Assembly: GCA_030068075.1 (NCBI GenBank)
Contig: CM057839.1
Location: 55,766,960-55,830,959 of the forward strand
Origin: Paguma larvata
Lineage: Eukaryota; Chordata; Mammalia; Carnivora; Viverridae
Direction of reading: 5' to 3'
Length of the DNA: 64,000 nucleotides
Shown: positions 1 to 9,843 of the stretch, in pieces
How the letters are laid out: each line of letters opens with the position of its first letter
Position numbering within the stretch: position 1 is the first letter of the stretch
Notes under the pieces: model-generated
The model's input: the letters and a program-made list of their open reading frames with translations, nothing else
Told to the model about the DNA's origin: nothing
Databases searched by the model: none
Made by a program: the position numbers and the translations under genes

Positions 1-294
1 TAATTCCAATACCACTGTCAACTTTTGCCTACCTGCCCAAATCTCTCCCTGGAGTTCTAGGCCTACATATTCTTGTACATACTGGTAAGTATCCCCACTC
101 CATTGTCAGATCACATACTGTGAAGGGAATCATATTTTCAAAAAAAAAAAAAAAGTAACATCAAGTTGGTATCATCTATTTAAAATAGTGTCTATATTTC
201 TAGAGAACGTTTATTTTTATAACTGTTAAAAATCTTAGTTATAACCTAGAATCTTAGAATATAAAAATTATTGAACCATATATGAAAATAATAT
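1..294. other. Single-copy DNA, nothing recognised
   Basis: AT-rich sequence with a short A run near 141-154. No repeat family, exon or RNA gene is recognised. Confidence 0.5.
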
Positions 295-535
295 TAGCTG
301 ACACCTAATAAGCACATACTTTGTTCCAGGACCTATTTTAAGTCTTCCAGATGTATACAATCATTGAATCCTTAGAACTACTCTCTAAAGTAGCACTATC
401 ATTATTTGCATTTTACAGATGAGGAATCTGAAGAGAGAGCAGCTTTTTTTCCAAGTCACAAAGGAATAAAGTGGCTTAGGACTTAAATCCATGCCCTGAT
501 GTCAGGGTTCACATTATCATCTTGTACTTCCTTCC
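295..535 (-). repeat. MIR SINE, antisense
   Basis: Reads as an antisense MIR: 'ACATACTTTGTTCCAGGACC', then a 'CATTTTACAGATGAGGAA' core near 411, then a diverged 'AAGTCACA' and 'GGACTTAAATCC' tail. MIRs are ancient tRNA-derived SINEs shared by mammals, and the divergence fits that age. No target duplication is visible, as expected. Confidence 0.7.
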
Positions 536-3359
536 AAGAAGGACTCTGAGAAATTGTAGGAGATTGTTAATGAAACAGTAGAAGACATTAGGAAACACAT
601 AAAATAGATGATTAGATCAAACAACTCTTTCTGAATATAGAGGTAAACTCTGAAACCAGATAATGACTGAAAATATGAGGAAGATCCAATACAAAGATCA
701 TTTTAGTGCTATGGTCAAGATGAAAGATCGTAACATAGAAATTTGTGTTTTAATTGAATCACTGCCATCCATGTGTTGCCTTCTCAGGAGACTGCTAATT
801 CTATTTAAAATAGAATGTTATATATATGTGTGTGTGTGTGTGTGTATGCGCATATATAATATATATTAGAGGGCATTAATAAATTTAATAGGCAATAAGA
901 TCTGCTAGAATAGTTCACAGTGTATTGGGTACAACTGATTGTTTTTTCTTTCATTAGCGATAGCAGAATTTTATTTCTTCTATTATGAATTGACCCCAAC
1001 ACATAGTGAGTGCATTGGCAATGCCTGGAAAATTCCATAATATAAAATAACAAACAGTAAAAAAAATGCATATGTACTGGTAGATTGGGAATACAACTTG
1101 AAATGGATTTAGGAAAACTGGGCTTTGATAGAGTTAACAACTGTTCTGTTTTGCCCCAAACTGGAAGTCCCATGTCCTGGGAAACTTCTTAGTCCCTGGC
1201 AAACCAGAATGTTTGGTCATAGCTGGATCCACCTCCATGAGTTACCAGCCTTAAGACTCCAGTCAAATCCTGAAGCTTTTCTAATCCATCTCTCCTCATC
1301 CATGAAATGAATCATCCCAGCACTAGTGGGGCTACTGAGTCATGGGTGCGGGTGACCCCAGACGTGGTTCTCCTGCTTTGCGGGGAGCACTCGCACTTTT
1401 CTCTGTAATGCTCATCATGTTTAAAAGTAGCATGTATAACACCACTTGCCATTGTTTTATCTGTAACTATAAGCAGAGCCTGCCATAGTTTGTGATCAGT
1501 AACTCTTTGTTGGATAAACAAATGTGTCAGGAGCAAGAGGCCTCAGCATAGAGAAGTGGTCATAGTGCACAGGTATTGCCCTAATTCGTTTCTGTTATCC
1601 GCCCTGTTCTACCGTCTTTCTGTAGCAATGTCTACTCCTTAAAAATACTTTCCTGGTTTACCACATATACACCAAATGGGAACAGGTGGAAGGCTCTTTG
1701 GGGGAATCCAGTGGTGGGTCTGTAGGCAGGAGTGGGGACAGGACATAATAGCCTTTGCATGGGATATATTTATACTAACTTGGCTACTATTTCTGAGGAT
1801 GAAATATACAAAAAGCACAGTTTTTTAGAGACTGGAATGTTGGATAATTGTGTTTTGTAGAGATGAGAGTGTCAGTGTAAATATTTACCTTTTTCATGCT
1901 TCCTCTTCTTTATTTTTCAAAACCATGTGAGTATTCCTAGTCAATACAAGAGGGGTGGAGTAGGAGGCTGATGGATTGATTTCAGAAAGAAAGAAGTGAC
2001 TTTTTTCGAGTGACCATTGAAGCCAGGGTTTGAATAATGCGTTTGAAAATTAGAGGGTCGAAGCTACGCACTAAGAGAACGATAGCAGTAATTTTCACAG
2101 ATGTCATGTGGGTGAACCAAAGGAATCGCTGCAGCCCAAAAAAAATCAGTGACCTGAATATATTGCATATACTCGTATTTGAAAACCTGAGTATAATTTA
2201 AATGTCTTTATTGAGGCAGTGTGACTAATCATTTATCCTAATAGAATACTCAAATTTTTAAAGACATGTGAGAATTTTGATCAAAGAACTATACATATAC
2301 ATCATGAGTCTTTTGAGTTATTTCCAAGCTTAAGGCTCTTTTCTTCCACAGAAGTCTCATTACGGGGCGCCTAGTAAATATCTACTGTTAATAGGAATAG
2401 TTTTCAAAGGACTTGCTCTTACTATGGAGGAAAGAGTCTATATCATATAATGGAAAATTACATCAAGGAAAAACCAGCCATTCAGTCTAGACCGTGGAAA
2501 ACAGATGTCAAGCACATACCTGAGGTCGAAAATAGCAGTTAGCTTCAACAGAGGAGCAGGTTCATTTTAATGATCCTGAGGTTATCTCCTAGATAGAACT
2601 CAGGGACATAAAAGCAGTCAGATTTTAGGAAAGTCTGCCTCTGAAATCTGCTTAGTCATCTCAGGAAAGGATGCTGCTCATCACAAGAAAGCAGGTGAGA
2701 GAGTGGTTGACTCAGTGGGGAGTCTCCAAAGTTACTAGGAAAACATTAACTCTGAGGGACAAATAAACGGCAGACGCAAGACTCTTAGGTTTGAGTCAGT
2801 TCTGAGTCTTCCTACATCAAGAACATAAAAAGAAAGAAGAAAGATATTTACTTTTCCATTTTTCCAGATTTTTTTTTTCTTCTGAGGAGTATTTTGCTTA
2901 AAATTTCAGTACCTGCGCATGACTTCCTGTAGCAAGATCTGTCAAATCATGAAGTGCAATTACTATATGTATATATTTTAAAATTGTGGCCTACTGCAGT
3001 AGGCGTCTCTTCACACATTTTAATGAAAGTACCTCACCCTCAGGATTTTTCATGTCCGCATGGCCTAAAATGAGGGGAGGAATTATAGTTATGTGAGCAT
3101 TACTGACTGTCTATAGAGGCAAAATGGTTAATTCAAACTGCTGAACAGAAGTTATAAAGTAAATTTTCAGGCTAAATTGTTTGATTGCTTTACCTTGTCT
3201 GTATTGATCAGGTTTGTTTCCAGCAGATACAACCTCTACTGTTGGCTGAAAGGGCTTCTTCTCTGGTTCTGCCCAGCTCATACGTTCCAATTGAAAAAAA
3301 TCGCATGCCTCCCTAGGGACTCCTTTTCAGTGTTCTCCATTCTTAAAATGACTTGTTCA
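536..3359. other. Mostly single-copy intergenic or intronic DNA
   Basis: About 2.8 kb without a recognised gene. Short open frames at 663-869, 805-1173 and 3177-3389 show no family features, and the first two run into a TG/TA tract. A slightly CpG-bearing patch lies near 1320-1400. No splice-site-flanked exon could be supported. Confidence 0.5.
819..868. repeat. (TG)n/(TA)n microsatellite
   Basis: A TA run passes into about nine TG units and back into TA-rich sequence. It is a likely length-variable tract and supplies the HTHTHTH run of a spurious minus-strand open frame. Confidence 0.85.
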
Positions 3360-3367
3360 GGACTTCT

Positions 3368-3596
3368 TTTTTTAAATTTATTTTTTTAATGTTTTTATTT
3401 TATTTATTTTTGAGAGACATAGACAGAGTGTGAGCAGGAGAAGGGCAGAGAGAGAGGGAGACACAGAATCCCAAAGCAGGCTCCAGGCTCTGAGCCATCA
3501 GCACAGAGCCCGACGCAGGGCTCGTACTCACAGACCGTGAGATCATGACCTGAGCTGAAATCGGCCGCTCAACCAACTGAGTCACCCAGGCGCCCC
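3368..3596 (-). mobile_element. Carnivore tRNA-Lys SINE (felid SINEC type)
   Basis: Antisense SINE. The head reads 'GGCGCCCC' at the right end, the tRNA-like part lies at about 3520-3590, the body 'CAGGCTCCAGGCTCTGAGCC' sits near 3477, and the A tail appears as T-rich sequence on the left. It is flanked by an 8-bp direct repeat GGACTTCT at 3360-3367 and 3597-3604, which I read as the target-site duplication. Such elements are transcribed by RNA polymerase III and mobilised by L1 proteins. Confidence 0.93.
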
Positions 3597-3689
3597 GGAC
3601 TTCTGATGAACTCTGTTGAATTCATGATTTTCCGTATGAATTGGGAGAAATGGTTAACGTGTACTTCTTTGTCCATTTAAGAATTATTT

Positions 3690-4118
3690 TCTTTCATTTA
3701 TTTATTTATTTTTGGAAGTTTACTATGCTCCAAGTTCAGGTCTGGATTCTTGGAATACATCAGTGAATAAAACAAAAATACCTCCCCTCAAGAAGCTTAC
3801 ATTTCAGTGAGGAAAGACAAGCACAATAGACATAATAAATAGTTTTTGGAAGGTGGTGAGTGCTATGGAAAGAAAAACGGAGTGAGGTAAGGAGAATAAT
3901 TATGTTAAGTTGAAGTATGCGGAGTTATGTGAGTGGAATTTAGTTTCAGTTCAAAATAGAGTGGTTTATGTACATCTCATTGACCAAGTGACTACTGGAG
4001 CCAAAGATTTGAAGTTAACAAAATTAGCCATCATGAGGGAAGAGCATTCTCAGGCACAAATAATAGTGAATGAAAAGGCGCTCAGTGGGGAGTGTCCTGG
4101 TGTGTGTGCATGGGCAGT
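3690..4118. repeat. Ancient mammalian interspersed repeat, left part (split)
   Basis: Contains 'TACTATGCTCCAAGTTCAGG', 'CAGTGAATAAAACAAAAA', 'AGAAGCTTACATTTCAGTG' and 'GAGTGCTATGGAAAG', a known mammal-wide repeat that resembles antisense L2 at its left end. It continues after the LTR at 4450-4538 ('GGATTTTGGCTTTTACTCTG') and again at 12303 beyond the L1. I am unsure of the family name but fairly sure the three pieces were once contiguous. Confidence 0.55.
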
Positions 4119-4449
4119 GAGGGTGCCCCTATTCCAACATGACTAGTATCCTCATAAAGAGGGGAAATTTGGAGATACACACACAGGATAAGGCCATGTG
4201 AAGATAAAGACACAGACTGGGGTGATGCTTCTACAAGCCAACGAACACCCGAGATTGCCAGAAAATCACCAGATGCTAGGAGAGAAACATAAAACAGATT
4301 GTCCCCCACAACCTGCAGAGGGATCTTACTCAGCCCAACACCTTGAACCTGGACATCGAGTCTCCAGAACTGTGACAGCATACATTTCTGTGTGCAAGTC
4401 ACCTGTTTTATATGGTATTTTGTTAGTACAGCACTAGCAAACTGATACA
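4119..4449 (+). mobile_element. MaLR/ERVL-like solitary LTR fragment
   Basis: Shows the ordered landmarks of an old mammalian MaLR-type LTR: 'TATCCTCATAAAGAGG', 'GGCCATGTGAAGATAAAGAC', 'CTACAAGCCAACGAA', 'CACCTTGAACCTGGAC', 'CTCCAGAACTGTGACAGCAT', and an end like 'AGCACTAGCAAACTGATACA'. It is diverged, has no internal viral genes next to it, and lies inside the ancient repeat. The subfamily is uncertain. Confidence 0.6.
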
Positions 4450-4538
4450 TAGGGAATTTGAAGGATTTTGGCTTTTACTCTGGTGAACAGGAGAGGAAGT
4501 AAATCGTTTTGAGTAAAGTTAGGTCATAGTCTGACTTA
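4450..4538. repeat. Ancient repeat, middle part
   Basis: Continuation of the 3690 repeat after the LTR ('GGATTTTGGCTTTTACTCTG', then 'GTCATAGTCTGACTTA'). It ends at the L1 integration site: CTGACTTA at 4531-4538 is the left copy of the probable L1 target-site duplication. Confidence 0.5.
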
Positions 4539-4973
4539 CAGGTTTTTTTTCCATTTAAAAAGTTTATCTTAAAACTTTAATTCCAGTATACTTAATATAT
4601 AGTGTTATATTTCAGGTGCACAAAGTAGTGATCAAACAATGATCTACATTATACAGTGCTCATCATGATAAGTGTGTTCTTAACCCCCTTTACTTATGTC
4701 ATCCACCCTCTCACTAGTCTCCTCTCTGGTAACTATCAGTTTGTTCCCTGTAATTAAGAGTCTATTTTGTGCTTTGTCTCTCTGTCTTTCATATCTGTTC
4801 ATTTGTTTTGTTTCTTAAATTCCACATATGAGTGAAATCATATGGTGTTTGTCTTTCTCTGACTGATTTATTTCACTTAAGAATATACTCCCATTATACA
4901 TTACATACCAGTTTTTCTTTATCTATTCATCTATCAATGGGTGCTGGGTTGCTTCCATAATTTGAGTATTGTT

Positions 4974-5169
4974 GGGGTGCCTGGGTGGCTCAGTCAGTTG
5001 ACTTCAACTCAAGTCATGATCTCATGGTTTGTGAGTACAAGCCCCTTGTTGAGCTCTGTGCTGATAGCTCAGAGCCTGGAATCTGCTTTGGATTCTGTGT
5101 GTCTTTCTTCTGGCCCTCCCTGCTCATGCTTTTTCTCTCTCAAAAATAAATGAGTACTAAAGAAAACCA
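4974..5169 (+). mobile_element. Carnivore tRNA-Lys SINE, sense
   Basis: Begins GGGGTGCCTGGGTGGCTCAG and carries the felid-type body 'GTGCTGATAGCTCAGAGCCT' and an A-rich end. A 9-bp duplication ATAATTTGA flanks it at 4957-4965 and 5170-5178. It sits in the C-terminal ORF2 region of the minus-strand L1, so it is younger than that L1. Confidence 0.92.
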
Positions 5170-5576
5170 ATAATTTGATTACTAATAATGCTGCAATAAA
5201 GATATGGGTGGATATAAATTTTTGAATTAGTTCTTTCATATTCTTTGGTTAAATACCCAGTAGTGTGATTACTAGATCATATGGTAATTGTTTTTAATAT
5301 TTCAAGAACCCTCCACAGGCTACACAGTGGCTGCATCAGTTTGCATTCCCACCAAAAATGCACAAGCGGTTTTTTTTTTCCTCCATGCCCTTGCCAACGT
5401 TTGTTTTTTGTGTTTTTGATTTTAGCTACTCTGACAGTTATGGATTTATGTCTCCTCGTGGTTTTAGGTTGGTTTTCCCTGATGATTGATGATGATGAGC
5501 AACTTTTCATGTGTGTGTTGACCATCTGTATGTCATCTTTGGAGAAATGTCTGTTCATGTCTTTTGCCCAGTATGT

Positions 5577-5770
5577 TTATTTTTGAGAGAGAGAGAGAGA
5601 GAGAGCAAGCAGGAAAGGGGCAGAGAGAGAGGGAGACATAGTATCTGAAGCAGGCTCCAGGCTCTGAGCTGCCAGCACAGAGCTGGATGCAGGGCTTGAA
5701 CTCATGGATTGTGAGATCATGACCTGAGCTGATGTCAGTTGCTCAACCAACTGAGCCACTCTGGCGCCCC
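5577..5770 (-). mobile_element. Carnivore tRNA-Lys SINE, antisense
   Basis: Right end 'GGCGCCCC' at 5763-5770, body 'CAGGCTCCAGGCTCTGAGCT', then a (GA)n stretch at about 5585-5605 that is the antisense of the CT-rich part. It interrupts the L1 ORF2 between 'TCTTTTGCCCA' and 'ATCTTTAATT'. I could not define a clear target duplication. Confidence 0.9.
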
Positions 5771-7412
5771 ATCTTTAATTTTAGATTGTTTGAGGAGTTT
5801 TGGTGTTGAGTTTAAGTTCTTTATATATTTTGAATGCTAACACTCTATCAGATATACCATTTGCAAATATCTCCTCCCATTCAGCAGGTTGTCTTTTAAT
5901 TTTCTCGTTTGTTTCCTTTGCTGTACAGATGGTTTAGTTTTGTTGTAGTCCATAGTTTTTTACTCTTTTTTCCTAGGAGACATATCTATAAAAATGCTGC
6001 TTAATGTAGGCGGTCTTCGAGAAATTACTGCCAGTGGTCTCTTTTCAGATTTTTATCGATTAAGGTCTTGAATCCATTTTATTTTTGTGTATGGTGCAGG
6101 AAAGTGGTTCAGTTTCATTCTTTTGCATGTTGCTGTTCCATTTCTCCAGCTCTATTTGTTGAAGAGACTATCTAATCCATTGCATATTCGTGCCTCTTTT
6201 ATCAAAGATTAATTTACCACACAGTCATGGGTTTACTTCTGGGCAGCCTATTCAGTTCCATTGATCGGTGTGTCCACTTTTGTGCCAGTACCATACGATT
6301 TTGATGACTACACCTTGTAGTATATCTGGAAATCTGGGATCATGATATCTACAGTTTCTTTTTTCTTTAAGATTATGTGTGTATTTTGAGTCTTGGGTGG
6401 TTCCATACAAGCTTTAGGATTATTCTACTTCTGTGAAAAATGTGCTGGTGTTTTGATAGAGATTGCATTAAATTTGTAGATAGCTTTGGGTATTATGGAC
6501 ATTTTCACAATACTTTTTCTCTCAAACTATGAGCATGGAATATCTTTCCATTTGTGTGGTCTCCAGTTTTTTTCAGTAGTGTTTTCTACTTTTCAGAATA
6601 CAGGTCTTTCACCTCCTTGGTTAAGTTTATTTCTAGATAGTATTCTTGGTCTAATTGTAAATGGAACTGTTGTATTAATTTCTCTTTCTGCTACTTTATT
6701 ATTATTATTATAGGAATGCAAGGGGTTTCTGTGTATTGATTTTGTATCCTGCAACCTTATTGAATTTGTTTATCAGTTCTAACAGTTTTTTTGTGCAGTC
6801 TTTAGCATTTTCCATATATCGTATCATGTCTTTTATACAGTTAAAGTTTTACTTCTTCCTTACAAATTTGGATGCTTTTTGTTTCGTTATGTTGTATGAT
6901 TGTTGTGGTCAGGAGTTAGAGTATGATGTTGAATAAAAGTGATGAGAGTGAACACTCTTCTCTTGTTCCAGGCTTATGGAGAAAGCAGTCAGGTTTTCCC
7001 CCATTGAGTATGATGTCACTTGTGAGTTTTTCACATATTGCCTTAATTATGTTAAGGTATGTTCCTCTAAACCCACTTTGTTGAGAGTTTGTTTTTATTG
7101 TTAATGGATGTTGTACTTTGTCGAAAGCTTTTTCTGCATCTGTTGAAATCATACTATTTTTATTCTTGTTGATGTGATGTATCACATTGTTTAATTTGCA
7201 AGTATCGAACCACCCTTGCTTGCCTTCCAGGAATAAATCCCATTTGATTGTGGTGAATGATTTATTTTAAATGCATCGAATTTGGTTTGCTGAAGACTTT
7301 TACATCTATGTTCATCAGTGAAACTGGCCTGTGGTTCTTTTGTTGTTGTGTCATTATTTGGTTTTGGTATCAGGGTAATGCTGGCTTCATGGAATGAATT
7401 TGGAAGCGTTCA

Positions 7413-7656
7413 TTCTCCTCCTCCTCGTCCTCCTCCCTCCTCTATCCTCTCTGCTCCTCCTCCTCTTCCTCCTCCTCCTCCTCTTCTTCCTCCTCCCTCC
7501 TCCTCCCTCCTCCTCCCTCCTCCTCCTCTTCCTCCCTCCTCCTCCTCTTCCTCCCTCCTCCTCCTCCTCCTCCTCCTCATCCTCTTCCCTCCTCCCTCCT
7601 CTATGCTCTCTGCTCCTCCTCCTCTTCCTCTCTCCTCCTCCTCCTCCTCCTCCTCC

Positions 7657-7745
<89 letters not shown>

Positions 7746-7959
7746 CTCTCCTCCTCCTCCTCCTCCTCCTCCTCCTCCTCCTCCTCCTCTCTCCTCCTCC
7801 TCCTCCTCCTCCCTCCCCCTCCCTCCCCCTCCCTCCCCTCCTCCTCCTCCTCCTCCCTCCTCCTCCTCCTCCTCCCTCCTCCTCCCCCTCCTCCTCCTCC
7901 TCCTCCCTCCTCCTCCTCTTCCTCCTTCCTCCTCCTCTTCCTCCCTCCTCCTCCTCTTT
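7413..7959. repeat. 547-bp (CCT)n/CT polypyrimidine tract in L1 ORF2
   Basis: Nearly pure C/T on the plus strand, built of CCT units with CCCT, CCCCT and CTT variants. Only about seven purines occur, all before 7613; 7613-7959 is 347 bp without a purine. The L1 flanks are normal ORF2 on both sides ('GAATTTGGAAGCG' left, 'TTTGGTAGAATTTACCTGTG' right), so the tract is an expansion inside the element. It produces spurious Ser/Pro/Leu-rich open frames on plus and Glu/Gly/Arg-rich ones on minus. It is likely prone to triplex, slipped-strand and G-quadruplex structures and hard to assemble, so the length here may be unreliable. Confidence 0.97.
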
Positions 7960-9606
7960 AACACCTTGAGAATAGTTTAACTCCTTAAATATTTGGTAGA
8001 ATTTACCTGTGAAGATGTCTAGTCCTGGACTTTTGTTTGTTGGGAGTTTGATTCCCGATTCAGTTTCATTACCGGTAATCAGTCTATTCAAATGTTCTGT
8101 TTCTTCCTGATGCAATTTTGGAAGATGATATGTTTCTAGGAATTTATTTATTATTCTAATTTGTCCAATTTGTTGGCATATAATTTTTCATAATATTCTC
8201 TTAATATCTTTTTTATTTATGTGATGCCAGTGTTCTCCTATTTCTGATTTTGTTCGAGTCCTCTCTCTTTTCGATGAGTCTGGCTTAAGGTTGATCAGTT
8301 TCATCAATTTTTTCAAAAAACCAGCTCCTAATTGATTAATCTATTTTTTTTTTAAATTTTATTTCTGCTCTAATCCTTATTCCTTCCTTCCTTCTGCCGG
8401 TTTTGGGTTTTGTTTGTTCTTTTTATAGTTCCCATAGATGTGAGATTAGGTTGTTTATTTGGCGTAGGTCTTTATTGTTATAAACTTCCCTCTTAGGACT
8501 GCTTTTGCTTCATCTCAAAGATTTATACTGTTGTGTTTTCATTTTCATCTGTCTGCATGTATTTATTTTATTTCCACTTTGATTTCTCGGTTAACCCATT
8601 TATTGTCTAGTAGCCTCTTACTTACCTCCATGTTTTTGTGCTCTTTGCAGATTTTTTTTCTTGTGGTTGACTCTTAGTTTCATAATTTCTGAACACAGTG
8701 TTGTGTTCAGAAAACATGGATGGTATGACTTTGATCTTTTTGAATTTGTTGAGACTTGTTCTATAGTCTAATATGTGATCTATTCTGGATAATGTTCCAT
8801 GTTCACTTGAGAGGAACTTTTATTCCGTTTTAAGATGGAATGTTCTGAATATATCTGTTAGATACATCTGGTCCAATGTGTCATTCAAATTCATTATTTT
8901 CTTGTTGATACTCTGTTTATATTATCTGTTTATTGATGAAAGTGAGGTGTTTAAAACCCTTACTATTATTGGTATTGCTATTGATTACTTATGTCTGTTA
9001 TTAGGTGCCTTGTGTATTTGGGTGCTTTCATGTTGGGTACATAAATATATTTATGTGTTATATCTTGTTGGATTGTTTCCTTTAGGATTACAGAGTGTCC
9101 TTATTTGTTTCTAGTTATAGTCTTTGTCTTAAAGTCTATTTTGTCTGATATAAGTATTGCTACCCTTGCTTTCTTTATACTTCCATTTGCATGATAAATT
9201 GTTTTTTGTCCTTTTACTTTCAGCCTGTTTAAGTCTTTAGGTATGGAGTGAGTCTTTTGCAGGCAGCATATACATGGGTCTTGCTTTTCTATAGATTCCT
9301 TCACGTTATGTCTTTTGATTGGGGCATTTATTAGCTTTATATTAAAAGTAATTACTGATAGATATGAACTTCTATTTTTTTCACTTATGATTGCTTTTGT
9401 AGTTCTTCTCTGCTCCTTGCTCTCTTCTCTCATGATTTTTTGGCTTTCTTGAGTGGTATACTTGGACTCCTTTCTCTTTATTATTTGCGTATCTATTAGT
9501 GGCTTTTGATTTGTGGTTACCATTAGGTTTGTATATAATATCTTATGTAGCAGTCCATGTTAAGTTGATGGTCATTTAAATTTGAACCCATTCTTCTTTT
9601 TCTTTG

Positions 9607-9823
9607 TTTTGTTTTTAATTTAAATTCAAGTTAGGTAACATATAGTGTAGTCTTGGCTTCAGGAGTAGAATTCAGTGATACATCTGTTACATAGGACACC
9701 CACTGCTCATCCTGAAAAATGCCCTCCTTAATGCCCATCACCCATTTAACCCATCCCACCCTCCAGCAACCCTCAGTTTGTTCTTTGTATTTAAGAATCT
9801 CTTATGGTTTCCCTTACTCTTAC
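9607..9823 (-). mobile_element. Short 5'-truncated L1 3' end, nested
   Basis: Antisense carnivore L1 3' UTR: 'AATTCAAGTTAGGTAACATA', 'TCAGGAGTAGAATTCAGTGA', 'TTAATGCCCATCACCC' and 'CAGCAACCCTCAGTTTGTTC'. It lies between the ORF2 start and ORF1 end of the large L1, where that sequence does not belong, so I read it as a later truncated insertion. The borders are approximate and I see no clear duplication. Confidence 0.65.
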
Positions 9824-9843
9824 TAATGGTCTTTCCTTTCTAC

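Larger units (their letters stand above)
4815..9390 (-). pseudogene. L1 ORF2 (endonuclease-reverse transcriptase), broken
   Basis: ORF2 protein nicks target DNA and reverse-transcribes L1 RNA. On the minus strand the N-terminal endonuclease part is readable at about 9100-9380 ('YLSVITFNIKLINAPIKRH', then 'CICCLQKTHS', then 'VAILISDKIDFKTK'). The linker 'TNKSPGLDIFTGKFYQ' lies near 8010-8050 and the RT part 'STDAEKAFDKVQHPL' near 7120-7150. A C-terminal region runs from about 5300 down to a stop at 4815-4817. The frame is cut by two SINEs, by the 547-bp pyrimidine tract and by several stops and shifts. It is a relic, not a functional gene. Confidence 0.88.

Noticed and set aside
3400..3585. 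Recurrent ~60-residue frames beginning like 'MAQSVERPTLAQVMIS' at many SINEs
   Set aside because: The same frame appears in most copies because the SINE head happens to be open. It reflects the repeat, not a conserved protein.
3520..3596. tRNA-like genes at SINE heads
   Set aside because: The tRNA likeness comes from the SINE family. Heads are mutated, lack a complete cloverleaf with a proper 3' end, and are followed by SINE body.
4119..4449. Possible protein-coding provirus next to the LTR-like sequence
   Set aside because: No gag-, pol- or env-like sequence flanks it. It is at most a solitary old LTR inside another repeat.
7318..7980. 220- and 191-residue plus-strand frames of Ser, Pro and Leu
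   Set aside because: Direct translation of the CCT tract in two frames, with antisense L1 sequence at the start. No independent support.
7387..8115. 242-residue minus-strand open frame rich in Glu, Gly and Arg
   Set aside because: Its ends are L1 ORF2 sequence and the rest translates the GGA repeat. It is a relic plus microsatellite, not a gene.
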